Of a stretch of 64,000 nucleotides of DNA, positions 1 through 7,469 are shown piece after piece (position 1 is the stretch's first letter; each line of letters opens with the position of its first letter). Under the pieces are notes generated by a model, which was not told where the DNA came from, ran no database searches, and worked only from the letters and a program-made list of their open reading frames with translations. Source of the stretch: Pseudomonadota bacterium (lineage in GTDB: Bacteria; Pseudomonadota; Alphaproteobacteria; Rhodobacterales; Rhodobacteraceae); contig JAJXZX010000016.1 in NCBI GenBank assembly GCA_021779835.1, forward strand, positions 1 to 64,000, written 5' to 3'. A program made the position numbers and the translations under genes.

Positions 1-3
1 TGA
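1..3 (+). CDS. 3' end (stop codon only) of an upstream gene, probably phnG
   Basis: The window opens with TGATG, the four-base-type stop/start overlap also seen at the phnH-phnI, phnI-phnJ and phnJ-phnK junctions. The TGA at bases 1-3 is therefore probably the stop codon of the gene before phnH, which in C-P lyase operons is normally phnG. Only the stop codon is visible, so this is inferred from context. Confidence 0.4.
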   Translation, partial: 

Positions 4-566
4 TGGACGCTGCGGCGCTGCGGGGCGGTTTTGCTGATCCAGCGATCGAATCCGCGCGCGCGTTTCGCGCGATACTGAACGCGATGGCGCGGCCCGGCTT
101 GGTCGCGCAGGTGTCGGGCGCTCTGCCTCCCGCGCCGTTGTCGGTAGCGGCTGGCGTGGCGCTGCTGGTGCTGGCCGATGGCACCACACCCGTGCATCTG
201 GCGGGGGCCTGCGACGTCGCGGCTGTGCGCGACTGGCTGGCGTTTCACACCGGCGCGCCCTTGGTTGCGGCAGAGGCTGCGGAGTTTGCTGTCGGCACGT
301 GGGACGCGCTGCTGCCCTTGCAACGTTTCCCGCTGGGGACGGCGGACTATCCCGACCGCTCGGCCACGCTGATCGTTGAGGTTTCGACGCTGTCTCCGGC
401 AACACATCGGTTGACCGGGCCGGGAATTGCGACGGCCGCCGCGTTGGCTCTGCCGGGCGAGGTTGGCGTGAATGCGGGCCGCTTTCCGCTTGGGCTCGAT
501 CTGATCCTGACCAGTGGCGCGGAGATGGCTTGCCTGCCGCGCAGCACCAAAGTGGAGGCGCTCTGA
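3..566 (+). CDS. phnH: PhnH, C-P lyase core complex subunit
   Basis: The product (187 aa) resembles PhnH, a subunit of the PhnGHIJ carbon-phosphorus lyase core that installs phosphonates on ribose-1-triphosphate in the cytoplasm. Family length is about 190-200 aa. The N-terminal stretch SARAFRAILNAMARPG and the C-terminal block with FPLGLDLILTSG are typical. The ATG overlaps the preceding TGA, and the gene's own TGA overlaps the phnI start, so it is translationally coupled within a phnGHIJK order. PhnH has no known catalytic residues of its own. Operon position makes the call firm. Confidence 0.93.
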   Translation: MDAAALRGGFADPAIESARAFRAILNAMARPGLVAQVSGALPPAPLSVAAGVALLVLADGTTPVHLAGACDVAAVRDWLAFHTGAPLVAAEAAEFAVGTWDALLPLQRFPLGTADYPDRSATLIVEVSTLSPATHRLTGPGIATAAALALPGEVGVNAGRFPLGLDLILTSGAEMACLPRSTKVEAL

Positions 567-1651
567 TGTATGTTGCGGTCAAGGGCGGCGAGCGCGCGAT
601 CGAGAATGCCCATGCTTTCCTCGCGGACGAGCGGCGGGGCGATCGCTCGGTCGCGGACCTTTCGGTGGCACAGATCCGCGAGCAATTGGCGCTGGCGGTG
701 AACCGGGTGATGGCAGAGGGGTCGCTGTACGACCCCGACCTTGCAGCGCTGGCGATCAAACAGGCGCGCGGCGACTTGATCGAGGCGATCTTCCTGATCC
801 GTGCCTATCGCACGACGCTGCCGCGCTTTGGTGCGACGGAGCCGGTTGATACCGGTGCGATGGACTGCATCCGGCGTATCTCGGCCACCTTCAAGGATGC
901 GCCGGGCGGGCAGGTGTTGGGGCCAACCTTCGACTACACGCACCGGCTGTTGGATTTCAAACTCATGGCGGAGCGCGACACGCCGCCCGCGCCGGATGCA
1001 GAGCCGCAGGCCGAAGCGATGCCACACATCATGGAATTTTTGAACAAAGACGGGCTAATAGAAGCCGAAGCTCACTCGAATTCGCAACCGTCTGACCTGA
1101 CGCGAGTGCCGTTGGAGTTGCCCGCAAGCCGGGCGCTTCGGCTGCAATCCCTTGCGCGGGGCGACGAAGGATTTCTGCTCGGTCTCGCGTATTCCACCCA
1201 GCGTGGCTATGCGCGCAACCATGCATTTGTAGGTGAGCTTCGTATCGGAACTTGTTCTATTGCAATGGAAGTTCCGGAATTAGGATTCTCGGTTGAGATC
1301 GGCGAGGTCACACTGACGGAATGCGAAACGGTCAATCAATTCAAAGGTTCCAAAACCGAACCGGCGCAGTTTACCCGCGGATATGGCTTGGTGTTTGGCC
1401 AGACCGAACGCAAGGCGATTTCAATGGCTTTGGTGGACCGGGCGCTGCGCTGGCGCGAGTTGGGCGAGGAGGATGCGGGTGCTCCGACGCAAGATGAGGA
1501 ATTCGTTCTAAGTCACTGTGATAACATACAAGCCACCGGATTCCTCGAACATATCAAGCTGCCGCATTACGTCGATTTCCAGTCCGAACTGGAACTGGTC
1601 CGTCGCCTTCGCGCAGGCGCCAGTGCGGCGAGGTCGGAGGCATTGGAATGA
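566..1651 (+). CDS. phnI: PhnI, C-P lyase core subunit (nucleosidase-type)
   Basis: The 361-aa product matches PhnI in length (E. coli about 354 aa) and in its opening MYVAVKGGERAIENAHAFL. PhnI, with PhnG, H and L, displaces adenine from ATP by methylphosphonate to give the ribose 1-phosphonate 5-triphosphate. An in-frame ATG 36 bases upstream exists, but the ATG at 566 overlaps the phnH stop (TGATG) and gives the family N-terminus, so I use it. It ends in an ATGA overlap with phnJ. Confidence 0.95.
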   Translation: MYVAVKGGERAIENAHAFLADERRGDRSVADLSVAQIREQLALAVNRVMAEGSLYDPDLAALAIKQARGDLIEAIFLIRAYRTTLPRFGATEPVDTGAMDCIRRISATFKDAPGGQVLGPTFDYTHRLLDFKLMAERDTPPAPDAEPQAEAMPHIMEFLNKDGLIEAEAHSNSQPSDLTRVPLELPASRALRLQSLARGDEGFLLGLAYSTQRGYARNHAFVGELRIGTCSIAMEVPELGFSVEIGEVTLTECETVNQFKGSKTEPAQFTRGYGLVFGQTERKAISMALVDRALRWRELGEEDAGAPTQDEEFVLSHCDNIQATGFLEHIKLPHYVDFQSELELVRRLRAGASAARSEALE

Positions 1652-2496
1652 GCGAATACACCTTCGCCTATCTGGACGAGCAAACCAAGCGGATGATCCG
1701 CCGTGCGCTTTTGAAAGCCGTCGCGATACCGGGCTATCAGGTGCCCTTTGCCAGCCGCGAGATGCCGATGCCCTATGGCTGGGGCACCGGCGGCGTGCAG
1801 GTGACGGCGGCCTGTCTGGTGCCCGACGATGTGCTGAAGGTGATCGACCAGGGCGCCGATGACACCACGAACGCGGTCTCGATCCGTAAGTTTTTTCAAC
1901 GCACGGCAGGGGTTGCGACCACCGAGGCGACGGCGGTGGCGACGATCATCCAGACCCGCCACCGCATCCCGGAAACGCCGCTGACCGACGGGCAGATCCT
2001 CGTTTATCAAGTGCCGATCCCGGAGCCACTTCGGTTTCTGGAACCGCGTGAGACCGAAACGCGCAAGATGCATGCGTTGCAGGATTATGGCCTGATGCAT
2101 GTGAAGCTTTACGAGGACATTGCCCGTCACGGAGAGATTGCCACGGCCTATGCCTATCCGGTTGCGGTTGAGGGGCGTTATGTGATGGACCCCTCGCCGA
2201 TCCCGAAATTCGATAACCCGAAACTGTCGGACAGCCCGGCGTTACAGCTCTTCGGCGCGGGGCGCGAGCAGCGGATCTATGCGCTGCCGCCCTATACGCG
2301 GGTCGTCAGCCTCGACTTCGAGGATTACCCGTTTGCCCCGACCAAGGCTGCGCAGAATTGCGCGCTGTGCGGGGCGTCGGAAAGCTATCTGGACGAGGTC
2401 ATCATCGACGATGCCGGAGGGCGCATGTACGTCTGCTCGGACACCGATTATTGCGCGACGCGGCGTGGCCTTGGGCATCGGGGGGCGGAGGGATGA
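1648..2496 (+). CDS. phnJ: PhnJ, radical SAM carbon-phosphorus lyase
   Basis: PhnJ (282 aa) is the radical-SAM enzyme that cleaves the C-P bond of 5-phosphoribosyl 1-phosphonate, releasing the alkane and the 1,2-cyclic phosphate. The unusual C-terminal iron-sulfur ligands are visible as Cys238, Cys241, Cys263 and Cys269 (CALC, then VC, then DYC); the spacing matches E. coli PhnJ, where the last cysteine is also the proposed thiyl-radical residue. The start overlaps the phnI stop as ATGA, and the stop overlaps phnK. All key residues are present, so the enzyme should be functional. Confidence 0.97.
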   Translation: MSEYTFAYLDEQTKRMIRRALLKAVAIPGYQVPFASREMPMPYGWGTGGVQVTAACLVPDDVLKVIDQGADDTTNAVSIRKFFQRTAGVATTEATAVATIIQTRHRIPETPLTDGQILVYQVPIPEPLRFLEPRETETRKMHALQDYGLMHVKLYEDIARHGEIATAYAYPVAVEGRYVMDPSPIPKFDNPKLSDSPALQLFGAGREQRIYALPPYTRVVSLDFEDYPFAPTKAAQNCALCGASESYLDEVIIDDAGGRMYVCSDTDYCATRRGLGHRGAEG

Positions 2497-3314
2497 CGCA
2501 GGTGGTGCAGGCCGAGGCCGGGGATTTGAGTATTTTTGCCAAGAAGAAATACCCGCTTTTACAGGTTAAAGGCCTTACCAAACGCTATGGCGCGCGGATC
2601 GGGTGTGCCGATGTCAGTTTCGAGCTTTGGCCGGGCGAAGTGATGGGGATCGTTGGGGAAAGCGGGTCGGGGAAGTCCACGCTGCTGAGTTGTCTCGCCG
2701 GGCATCTCGCGCCGGATGCGGGCGCGGTGATTTTTGAGACGGGCGCCGGCCCGCGCGATACGGTGACGATGCCCGAGGCAGAGCGGCGCATGTTGGGGCG
2801 CACCGATTGGGCCTTTGTGCATCAGAACCCGCGCGATGGGTTGCGCATGGGCGTCTCGGCGGGCGGCAATGTCGGCGAACGCCTGATGGCGGTGGGGGCG
2901 CGGAACTACGGCACCATTCGCACAGCGGCGTTGGATTGGATGGCGCGGGTCGAGATTGCGGCGGATCGGGTGGACGACCGGCCCGCGGCCTTTTCCGGCG
3001 GGATGCAGCAGCGGTTGCAAATTGCGCGCAACCTCGTGACCGGGCCGCGGCTGGTGTTCATGGATGAGCCGACGGGGGGCCTTGACGTCAGTGTGCAGGC
3101 GCGGCTTTTGGACCTGCTGCGCGGGCTCGTGCGGCGCATGGGCCTGTCGGCGATCATCGTGACGCATGATCTGGCGGTGGTGCGATTGCTGGCGGATCGG
3201 CTGATGGTGATGAAATCGGGGCTTGTGGTCGAGAGCGGTCTGACCGACCAAGTGCTGGACGACCCGCAGCATGTTTATACTCAGTTGCTGGTTTCCTCGG
3301 TTTTACAGGTGTGA
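2493..3314 (+). CDS. phnK: PhnK, C-P lyase ABC-type ATPase with repeat-encoded N-terminal insert
   Basis: PhnK is an ABC-type ATPase that docks on the PhnGHIJ core. The 273-aa product has Walker A GESGSGKST (about residues 55-63), the signature FSGGMQQR and Walker B LVFMDEPTGGLD, and ends LLVSSVLQV much like E. coli PhnK. It is about 20 residues longer than the family: residues 4-20 (VVQAEAGDLSIFAKKKY) lie between MTQ and the usual PLL start of the domain. They are encoded by a copy of the dispersed GAGTATTTTTGCCAAGAAG repeat. The ATG overlaps the phnJ stop, and no better downstream start is seen, so the insert is probably translated. Confidence 0.94.
   Translation: MTQVVQAEAGDLSIFAKKKYPLLQVKGLTKRYGARIGCADVSFELWPGEVMGIVGESGSGKSTLLSCLAGHLAPDAGAVIFETGAGPRDTVTMPEAERRMLGRTDWAFVHQNPRDGLRMGVSAGGNVGERLMAVGARNYGTIRTAALDWMARVEIAADRVDDRPAAFSGGMQQRLQIARNLVTGPRLVFMDEPTGGLDVSVQARLLDLLRGLVRRMGLSAIIVTHDLAVVRLLADRLMVMKSGLVVESGLTDQVLDDPQHVYTQLLVSSVLQV
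2502..2552 (+). repeat. Dispersed repeat copy R1, in frame inside phnK
   Basis: Bases 2528-2549 match the dispersed core GAGTATTTTTGCCAAGAAG followed by AAAT. The whole extra segment of phnK relative to the family is 51 bases, a multiple of three, so the reading frame is kept. This is the only copy lying wholly within a coding region. Confidence 0.75.
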
Positions 3315-3317
3315 CCC

Positions 3318-4277
3318 ATGTTATTTGCCTATTCCCGCGATCATTCTGGCCTGAAACGACTGGCGGCGGACGCTCCGCCAAAGGAGGCGATCTGGATCGA
3401 TCTGCTGCGCCCGAGTATTGAGGAGTCGGCAGAAATTGACGCCTTGGGCCTGATGGTGCCAAGCCTTGCCGAGATGGAAGAGATCGAGATCTCTAACCGG
3501 CTCTATCGGGAAGAGGGGGCCGATTACATGACAGTGGTGTTGCCCGGCCTGTCGGAAACCCAGACGCAGATTTCCGGCCCGGTAACGTTCATCCTGACCC
3601 AAACGCGGCTGGTAACGGTGCGCCACCACGCCCCGCGTCCGTTCGAGACTTATCCCGACCGCGCCGACAAGGCGACGGCGGGCTGCACCACGCCAGAGCG
3701 GGTGTTTCTGGGGCTGATCGAGGATATCGTCGCCCGGCTGGCCGATCTGCTCGAAGGTTCGGGGCGGGCGCTGGACGACGTGATGCGCGCGGCCTTCGGC
3801 GGGACGGCGACGCAAGATCCCAGCGTTTTGCAAACCGCGCTGGAAACCACCGGGCGGCAGGGCGAGTTGCTGGGCCGGGTGCGCCTGAGCCTTTTGACGT
3901 TGGAACGCGCGCTCAGCTTCTTTGGCCAGACCTTGGCGACGCGGACCGAAGGCGATGCGCTTGGCGCGCTCGTCAAAGGCCAGACGGCAGACATGCAAGC
4001 GCTGGAGGTGCATGTCGATTTCCTGTCCTCGCGCATCAGTCTTGCGGTGGACGCCACGCTGGGGATGATCAACCTTGCGCAGAACGTGACGGTGCGCATC
4101 GTTTCGGTGGTGGCCGCGCTGTTCCTGCCGCCGACCCTGATCGCCTCGATGTATGGCATGAACTTCACCGGTATGCCGGAACTGCAATGGCACTACGGCT
4201 ATGCCTATGCGCTGGTGCTGATGCTTGCCTCGGCGGTTGGCACGTATCTGTTCTTCAAACGGAAGCGCTGGTTGTAA
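3318..4277 (+). CDS. CorA-family divalent cation transporter inside the phn cluster
   Basis: The 319-aa protein has the CorA layout: a long soluble N-terminal domain, then two C-terminal membrane segments, the first (IVSVVAALFLPPTLIASM) followed by the GMN selectivity motif in YGMNF, and the second (YALVLMLASAVGTYLFF) followed by a basic tail KRKRWL. CorA proteins pass Mg2+, Co2+ or Ni2+; ZntB relatives export or import Zn2+. It starts 3 bases after phnK and ends 16 bases before phnL, so it is in the operon although it is not part of standard C-P lyase sets. Substrate cannot be decided from sequence. Confidence 0.9.
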   Translation: MLFAYSRDHSGLKRLAADAPPKEAIWIDLLRPSIEESAEIDALGLMVPSLAEMEEIEISNRLYREEGADYMTVVLPGLSETQTQISGPVTFILTQTRLVTVRHHAPRPFETYPDRADKATAGCTTPERVFLGLIEDIVARLADLLEGSGRALDDVMRAAFGGTATQDPSVLQTALETTGRQGELLGRVRLSLLTLERALSFFGQTLATRTEGDALGALVKGQTADMQALEVHVDFLSSRISLAVDATLGMINLAQNVTVRIVSVVAALFLPPTLIASMYGMNFTGMPELQWHYGYAYALVLMLASAVGTYLFFKRKRWL

Positions 4278-4293
4278 CCTGGGAGACGTGGCG

Positions 4294-4974
4294 ATGATCG
4301 AGGTTCGCGATCTGCACAAGGCGTTCACGCTGCACAATCAGGGTGGCGTGGTGATCCCGGTGATGGCGGGGGCGCATCTGTCGGTAGCGCCGGGCGAGTG
4401 CGTCGCACTGACCGGAGCCTCGGGCGCGGGCAAATCCACGCTGTTGCGGATGATCTACGGCAATTATCTGGTGCAGGCAGGCTCGATTGTGATTGGCGGT
4501 ATGGATGTGGCCAAGGTCGCGCCGCGCGACATCATCGCGCTCCGGCGCGAGACGTTGGGCTACGTCAGCCAGTTTCTGCGCGTGGTGCCACGGGTGCCGA
4601 CGCTGGAGGTGGTGGCAGAGCCGCTGCTGACCTTGGGCGTAGCACCCGAGGTGGCGCGGGCACGCGCGACCGCGCTGTTGCAGCGCCTCGCCATTCCCGA
4701 GCGGCTGTGGTCGCTGTCTCCCACCACCTTTTCCGGCGGCGAGCAGCAGCGCGTTAACATTGCGCGCGGCTTTGCCCATGATTACCCGGCGCTTTTGCTG
4801 GACGAGCCGACCGCCAGCCTTGACGCTGCCAACCGCGATACCGTTCTCTGCCTGATCGAAGAGGCCAAGGCGCGCGGCGCGGCAATCGTGGGGATATTCC
4901 ACGACACCGCCGCACGGGAGCGCGTCGCCGACCGAGAGGTCGATGTGGGCGCCTTTGCCCCGGGGCGCATGTAA
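4294..4974 (+). CDS. phnL: PhnL, C-P lyase accessory ABC-type ATPase
   Basis: PhnL (226 aa, exactly the usual length) is needed with PhnGHI for making ribose 1-phosphonate 5-triphosphate. It opens MIEVRDLHKAFTLHNQGG, has Walker A GASGAGKST, signature FSGGEQQRVNIARG and Walker B LLLDEPTASLD. A longer frame begins at 4225 inside corA, but the ATG at 4294 gives the family start and sits 7 bases after GGGAGACG. Its TAA overlaps the phnN ATG (TAATG). Confidence 0.95.
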   Translation: MIEVRDLHKAFTLHNQGGVVIPVMAGAHLSVAPGECVALTGASGAGKSTLLRMIYGNYLVQAGSIVIGGMDVAKVAPRDIIALRRETLGYVSQFLRVVPRVPTLEVVAEPLLTLGVAPEVARARATALLQRLAIPERLWSLSPTTFSGGEQQRVNIARGFAHDYPALLLDEPTASLDAANRDTVLCLIEEAKARGAAIVGIFHDTAARERVADREVDVGAFAPGRM

Positions 4975-5516
4975 TGGCGGGGCGCATTTTTGCAGTGGTC
5001 GGGCCATCCGGGGTGGGGAAAGACACGCTGATTGCGGCAGCACAACGCGCGCGCCCCGATCTGCACATCGCGCGCCGCGTCATCACCCGCGCCGAGGAGG
5101 ATGGTGGCGAGCCGTTCGAGGGCGTCAGCGAGGCCGAATTCGCCCGCCGCCGCGCCGCTGGCGAATTTGCGCTTGATTGGCAGGCGCATGGCCTGTCCTA
5201 CGGCATCCCGATCAGCATCGACCGCGCGCTGGAACAGGGGCGCAACGTGATCTTCAACGGCTCACGCGCCATGCTGGGCCACGCGTGGGAGCTTTACCCC
5301 AGCCTTGCCGCCATTCATGTCACGGCCTCGGTGCCGGTTCTGGCGGAACGGCTTGCCGCGCGGGGGCGTGAGACGCGCGATGAGATTGCGCGCAGGCTGG
5401 CGCGGGCCAGCTACGAAATTCCCTATGGCGTGCCGATCCGCGTGGTGGAAAACAACGGGCCGCTGGATCAGGCGGTGGCGGCCTTCCTCGCGGCGCTTCA
5501 GCCGGAAAGGGGGTAG
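4974..5516 (+). CDS. phnN: PhnN, ribose 1,5-bisphosphate phosphokinase
   Basis: PhnN phosphorylates ribose 1,5-bisphosphate to PRPP, the step that returns the C-P lyase ribose moiety to metabolism. The 180-aa product begins with a P-loop FAVVGPSGVGKDT and has guanylate-kinase-like architecture, close to the family length of about 185. It is coupled to phnL by TAATG. Its last 19 bases overlap the convergent DUF1045 gene on the other strand, so the two transcripts are antisense over their 3' ends. Confidence 0.94.
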   Translation: MAGRIFAVVGPSGVGKDTLIAAAQRARPDLHIARRVITRAEEDGGEPFEGVSEAEFARRRAAGEFALDWQAHGLSYGIPISIDRALEQGRNVIFNGSRAMLGHAWELYPSLAAIHVTASVPVLAERLAARGRETRDEIARRLARASYEIPYGVPIRVVENNGPLDQAVAAFLAALQPERG

Positions 5517-6187
5517 CGTTGCAGAACCCGAAAACGCCCGTCGCTTGGCTGGCCGAAAAGGCACAGCTCTGCCACCCGGAACGGCCGCGGCAACAGGGGC
5601 GCAATGCGAGGGGCAAGTGCCGCCTCGACCTGCGCGGCTTCGGTAGCTGGCAGATCGCCGGTCAGGGTCAGGTGAAAGCGGAATTCGCCCAGCACATAAG
5701 GATAGCCCCACCGCGCCAGCATGTCCTGTTGGCGCGCGCTAAGCCCGTTCGCCTTGCGCCGCGCCAGTTCAGCCTCGGTTGGCGGCGCGCGGAAGGCGTC
5801 AAGCCCTTGCACCACCTCTGCCGCCAGCGCAGCAAGGGCGGTGGCGTCGCCCTCTGGCGTCAGGGCGAGGAAACCGCCCAACCGATGCAGGCCCAGCCCG
5901 TCGAGCGTGACCGGTGCCAGCCGCGCGGCCAGGGCCTGCGTGGCATGGTGCAACGCCTCGGCGCTTTGCCCCTCTGCCAGCCGGAAGGGCGGCTTTATCG
6001 TGCCGTGAAAGCCATATTTGCGCGGCGTTTCGGTCAGGGCGGCCACCCGGCGCGGCAGGTCTGCCACCTCAGGATGCGCGACCTCGCGCCCCGTGGCGGC
6101 ATCCCACCCGAGCCAGGCCGCGCCGAAATCCGCCAACGTGCCCGGCGGTGGCGCGTAATAGATGGCGTAGCGATCAAATCCGGTCAT
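5498..6187 (-). CDS. DUF1045 / 2H-phosphoesterase-like phosphonate-associated protein
   Basis: The 229-aa protein carries two HxTx motifs, HGTI (in KYGFHGTIKPPF, about residue 60) and HLTL (in FRFHLTLTG, about residue 172), the signature of 2H phosphoesterases, which act on cyclic phosphates and RNA ends. It matches the DUF1045 family often found beside phn genes. It lies on the opposite strand between phnN and phnM. A role on the cyclic phosphate made by PhnJ is possible but is inference; no phnP-type gene is seen in the window. Confidence 0.85.
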   Translation of the reverse strand: MTGFDRYAIYYAPPPGTLADFGAAWLGWDAATGREVAHPEVADLPRRVAALTETPRKYGFHGTIKPPFRLAEGQSAEALHHATQALAARLAPVTLDGLGLHRLGGFLALTPEGDATALAALAAEVVQGLDAFRAPPTEAELARRKANGLSARQQDMLARWGYPYVLGEFRFHLTLTGDLPATEAAQVEAALAPRIAPLLPRPFRVAELCLFGQPSDGRFRVLQRYPLSG

Positions 6188-6208
6188 GTTGCCCCCTATG
6201 GCCGTCTT

Positions 6209-6228
6209 GCGTCACACCCCTGTGACGC
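6209..6228. promoter_or_regulatory. Candidate operator between DUF1045 and phnM
   Basis: GCGTCACACCCCTGTGACGC is a perfect inverted repeat with 8-base arms and a 4-base centre, placed in the 79-base divergent gap between the DUF1045 start (6187) and phnM (6267). It is well positioned to control either gene. The cognate regulator is unknown; a PhnF-type GntR repressor or another dimeric regulator would fit. Confidence 0.5.
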
Positions 6229-6266
6229 CCATCAGCGATACCGCGTGAGACCTCAAGGAACCACCC

Positions 6267-7406
6267 ATGTCTGATCTTATCCTCGCCAACGCCACGCTGG
6301 TTTTGCCCGACGAAACGCGCCGGGGCGCTGTGCGTGTGGTGAATGGCCATATCGCCGAGATTTCCGACGGCACCGGCGTTCCTGTGGGCGCGGTGGATTG
6401 CGAGGGCGACCTGATTGCACCGGGGCTGATCGAGTTGCACACCGACAATCTGGAACGCCACATTCAGCCGCGCCCCAAGGTCGACTGGCCCCACGCCAGC
6501 GCTATTGTTGCGCATGATGCCGAATTGGCGGGCGTGGGGATCACCACGGTTTTCGACGCGATGCGGGTCGGCTCGATCCCGTCGGGTAAGGCAAGTTATG
6601 GCGCCTATGCGCGCGGGCTTGCGTCGGAGTTGCTGGACCTGCGCGCGCGGGGTGCGCTGCGGATCAGCCATTTCCTGCATCTGCGCGCCGAGGTTTGTTC
6701 AGCCACGTTGAGCGCAGAGTTGGACGCCTTCGGCCCCGACGACCGTGTTCGTATTGTCAGCCTGATGGACCACACGCCGGGTCAGCGGCAATTTCGCGAT
6801 CTGACCAAACTGGCGGCCTATGTGAAGGGCAAACACAGCATGACGGATGCTGATTTTGCCGACCATGTGGCGCAGTTGAAAGACCTGCGCGCGTGTTTTG
6901 GCGCGGAACACGAGGCGGCGGCGGTGGCGGCGGCGGCGCGCTTTGGGGCTGTGCTGGCAAGCCACGATGATACGACGGCGGCGCAGGTCGCGACCTCGGC
7001 GGGCTATGGCATCCGGCTGGCCGAATTCCCCACCACGCTGGAGGCCGCGACCGCCTGCCGCGCGCAGGGTATCGCCGTGATGATGGGCGCGCCGAACCTG
7101 ATCCGGGGCGGCTCTCACTCCGGCAACGTCGCTGCTGGGGATCTTGCGCAGGCGGGGCTGCTGGATATCCTGTCGTCCGATTATGTGCCCTCGGCGCTGC
7201 TGTCCTCGGCCTTGAGGCTGGGCGAAATCTGGGGTGATTGCGCGCGCGGGCTGGCCACCGTGACGGCAGCGCCGGCGGCGGCGACCGGGCTGACCGACCG
7301 CGGGCGTATCGCGCCGGGCCTGCGCGCCGACCTGATCCGCATCCGCATGATCGACGCGACCCCGGTGGTGCGCGCGACCTTCGTGCAGGGCGTGCGGGTG
7401 GCCTGA
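6267..7406 (+). CDS. phnM: PhnM, alpha-D-ribose 1-methylphosphonate 5-triphosphate diphosphatase
   Basis: PhnM removes pyrophosphate from the ribose 1-phosphonate 5-triphosphate before C-P cleavage. The 379-aa length equals the family norm, and it has the amidohydrolase start APGLIELHTDNLERH, the internal SLMDHTPGQRQF segment and the GAPNLIRGGSHSGN block typical of PhnM. It is separated from phnHIJK-corA-LN by the opposite-strand DUF1045 gene, so it must have its own promoter in 6188-6266. It is followed 63 bases later by a PHP-domain gene. Confidence 0.96.
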   Translation: MSDLILANATLVLPDETRRGAVRVVNGHIAEISDGTGVPVGAVDCEGDLIAPGLIELHTDNLERHIQPRPKVDWPHASAIVAHDAELAGVGITTVFDAMRVGSIPSGKASYGAYARGLASELLDLRARGALRISHFLHLRAEVCSATLSAELDAFGPDDRVRIVSLMDHTPGQRQFRDLTKLAAYVKGKHSMTDADFADHVAQLKDLRACFGAEHEAAAVAAAARFGAVLASHDDTTAAQVATSAGYGIRLAEFPTTLEAATACRAQGIAVMMGAPNLIRGGSHSGNVAAGDLAQAGLLDILSSDYVPSALLSSALRLGEIWGDCARGLATVTAAPAAATGLTDRGRIAPGLRADLIRIRMIDATPVVRATFVQGVRVA

Positions 7407-7469
7407 GAAAGACTTGCGCGGCGCGCGGACGCGTTGCAAAACTTGAGCAGTTTCTTTGGAGTGTTCTTC

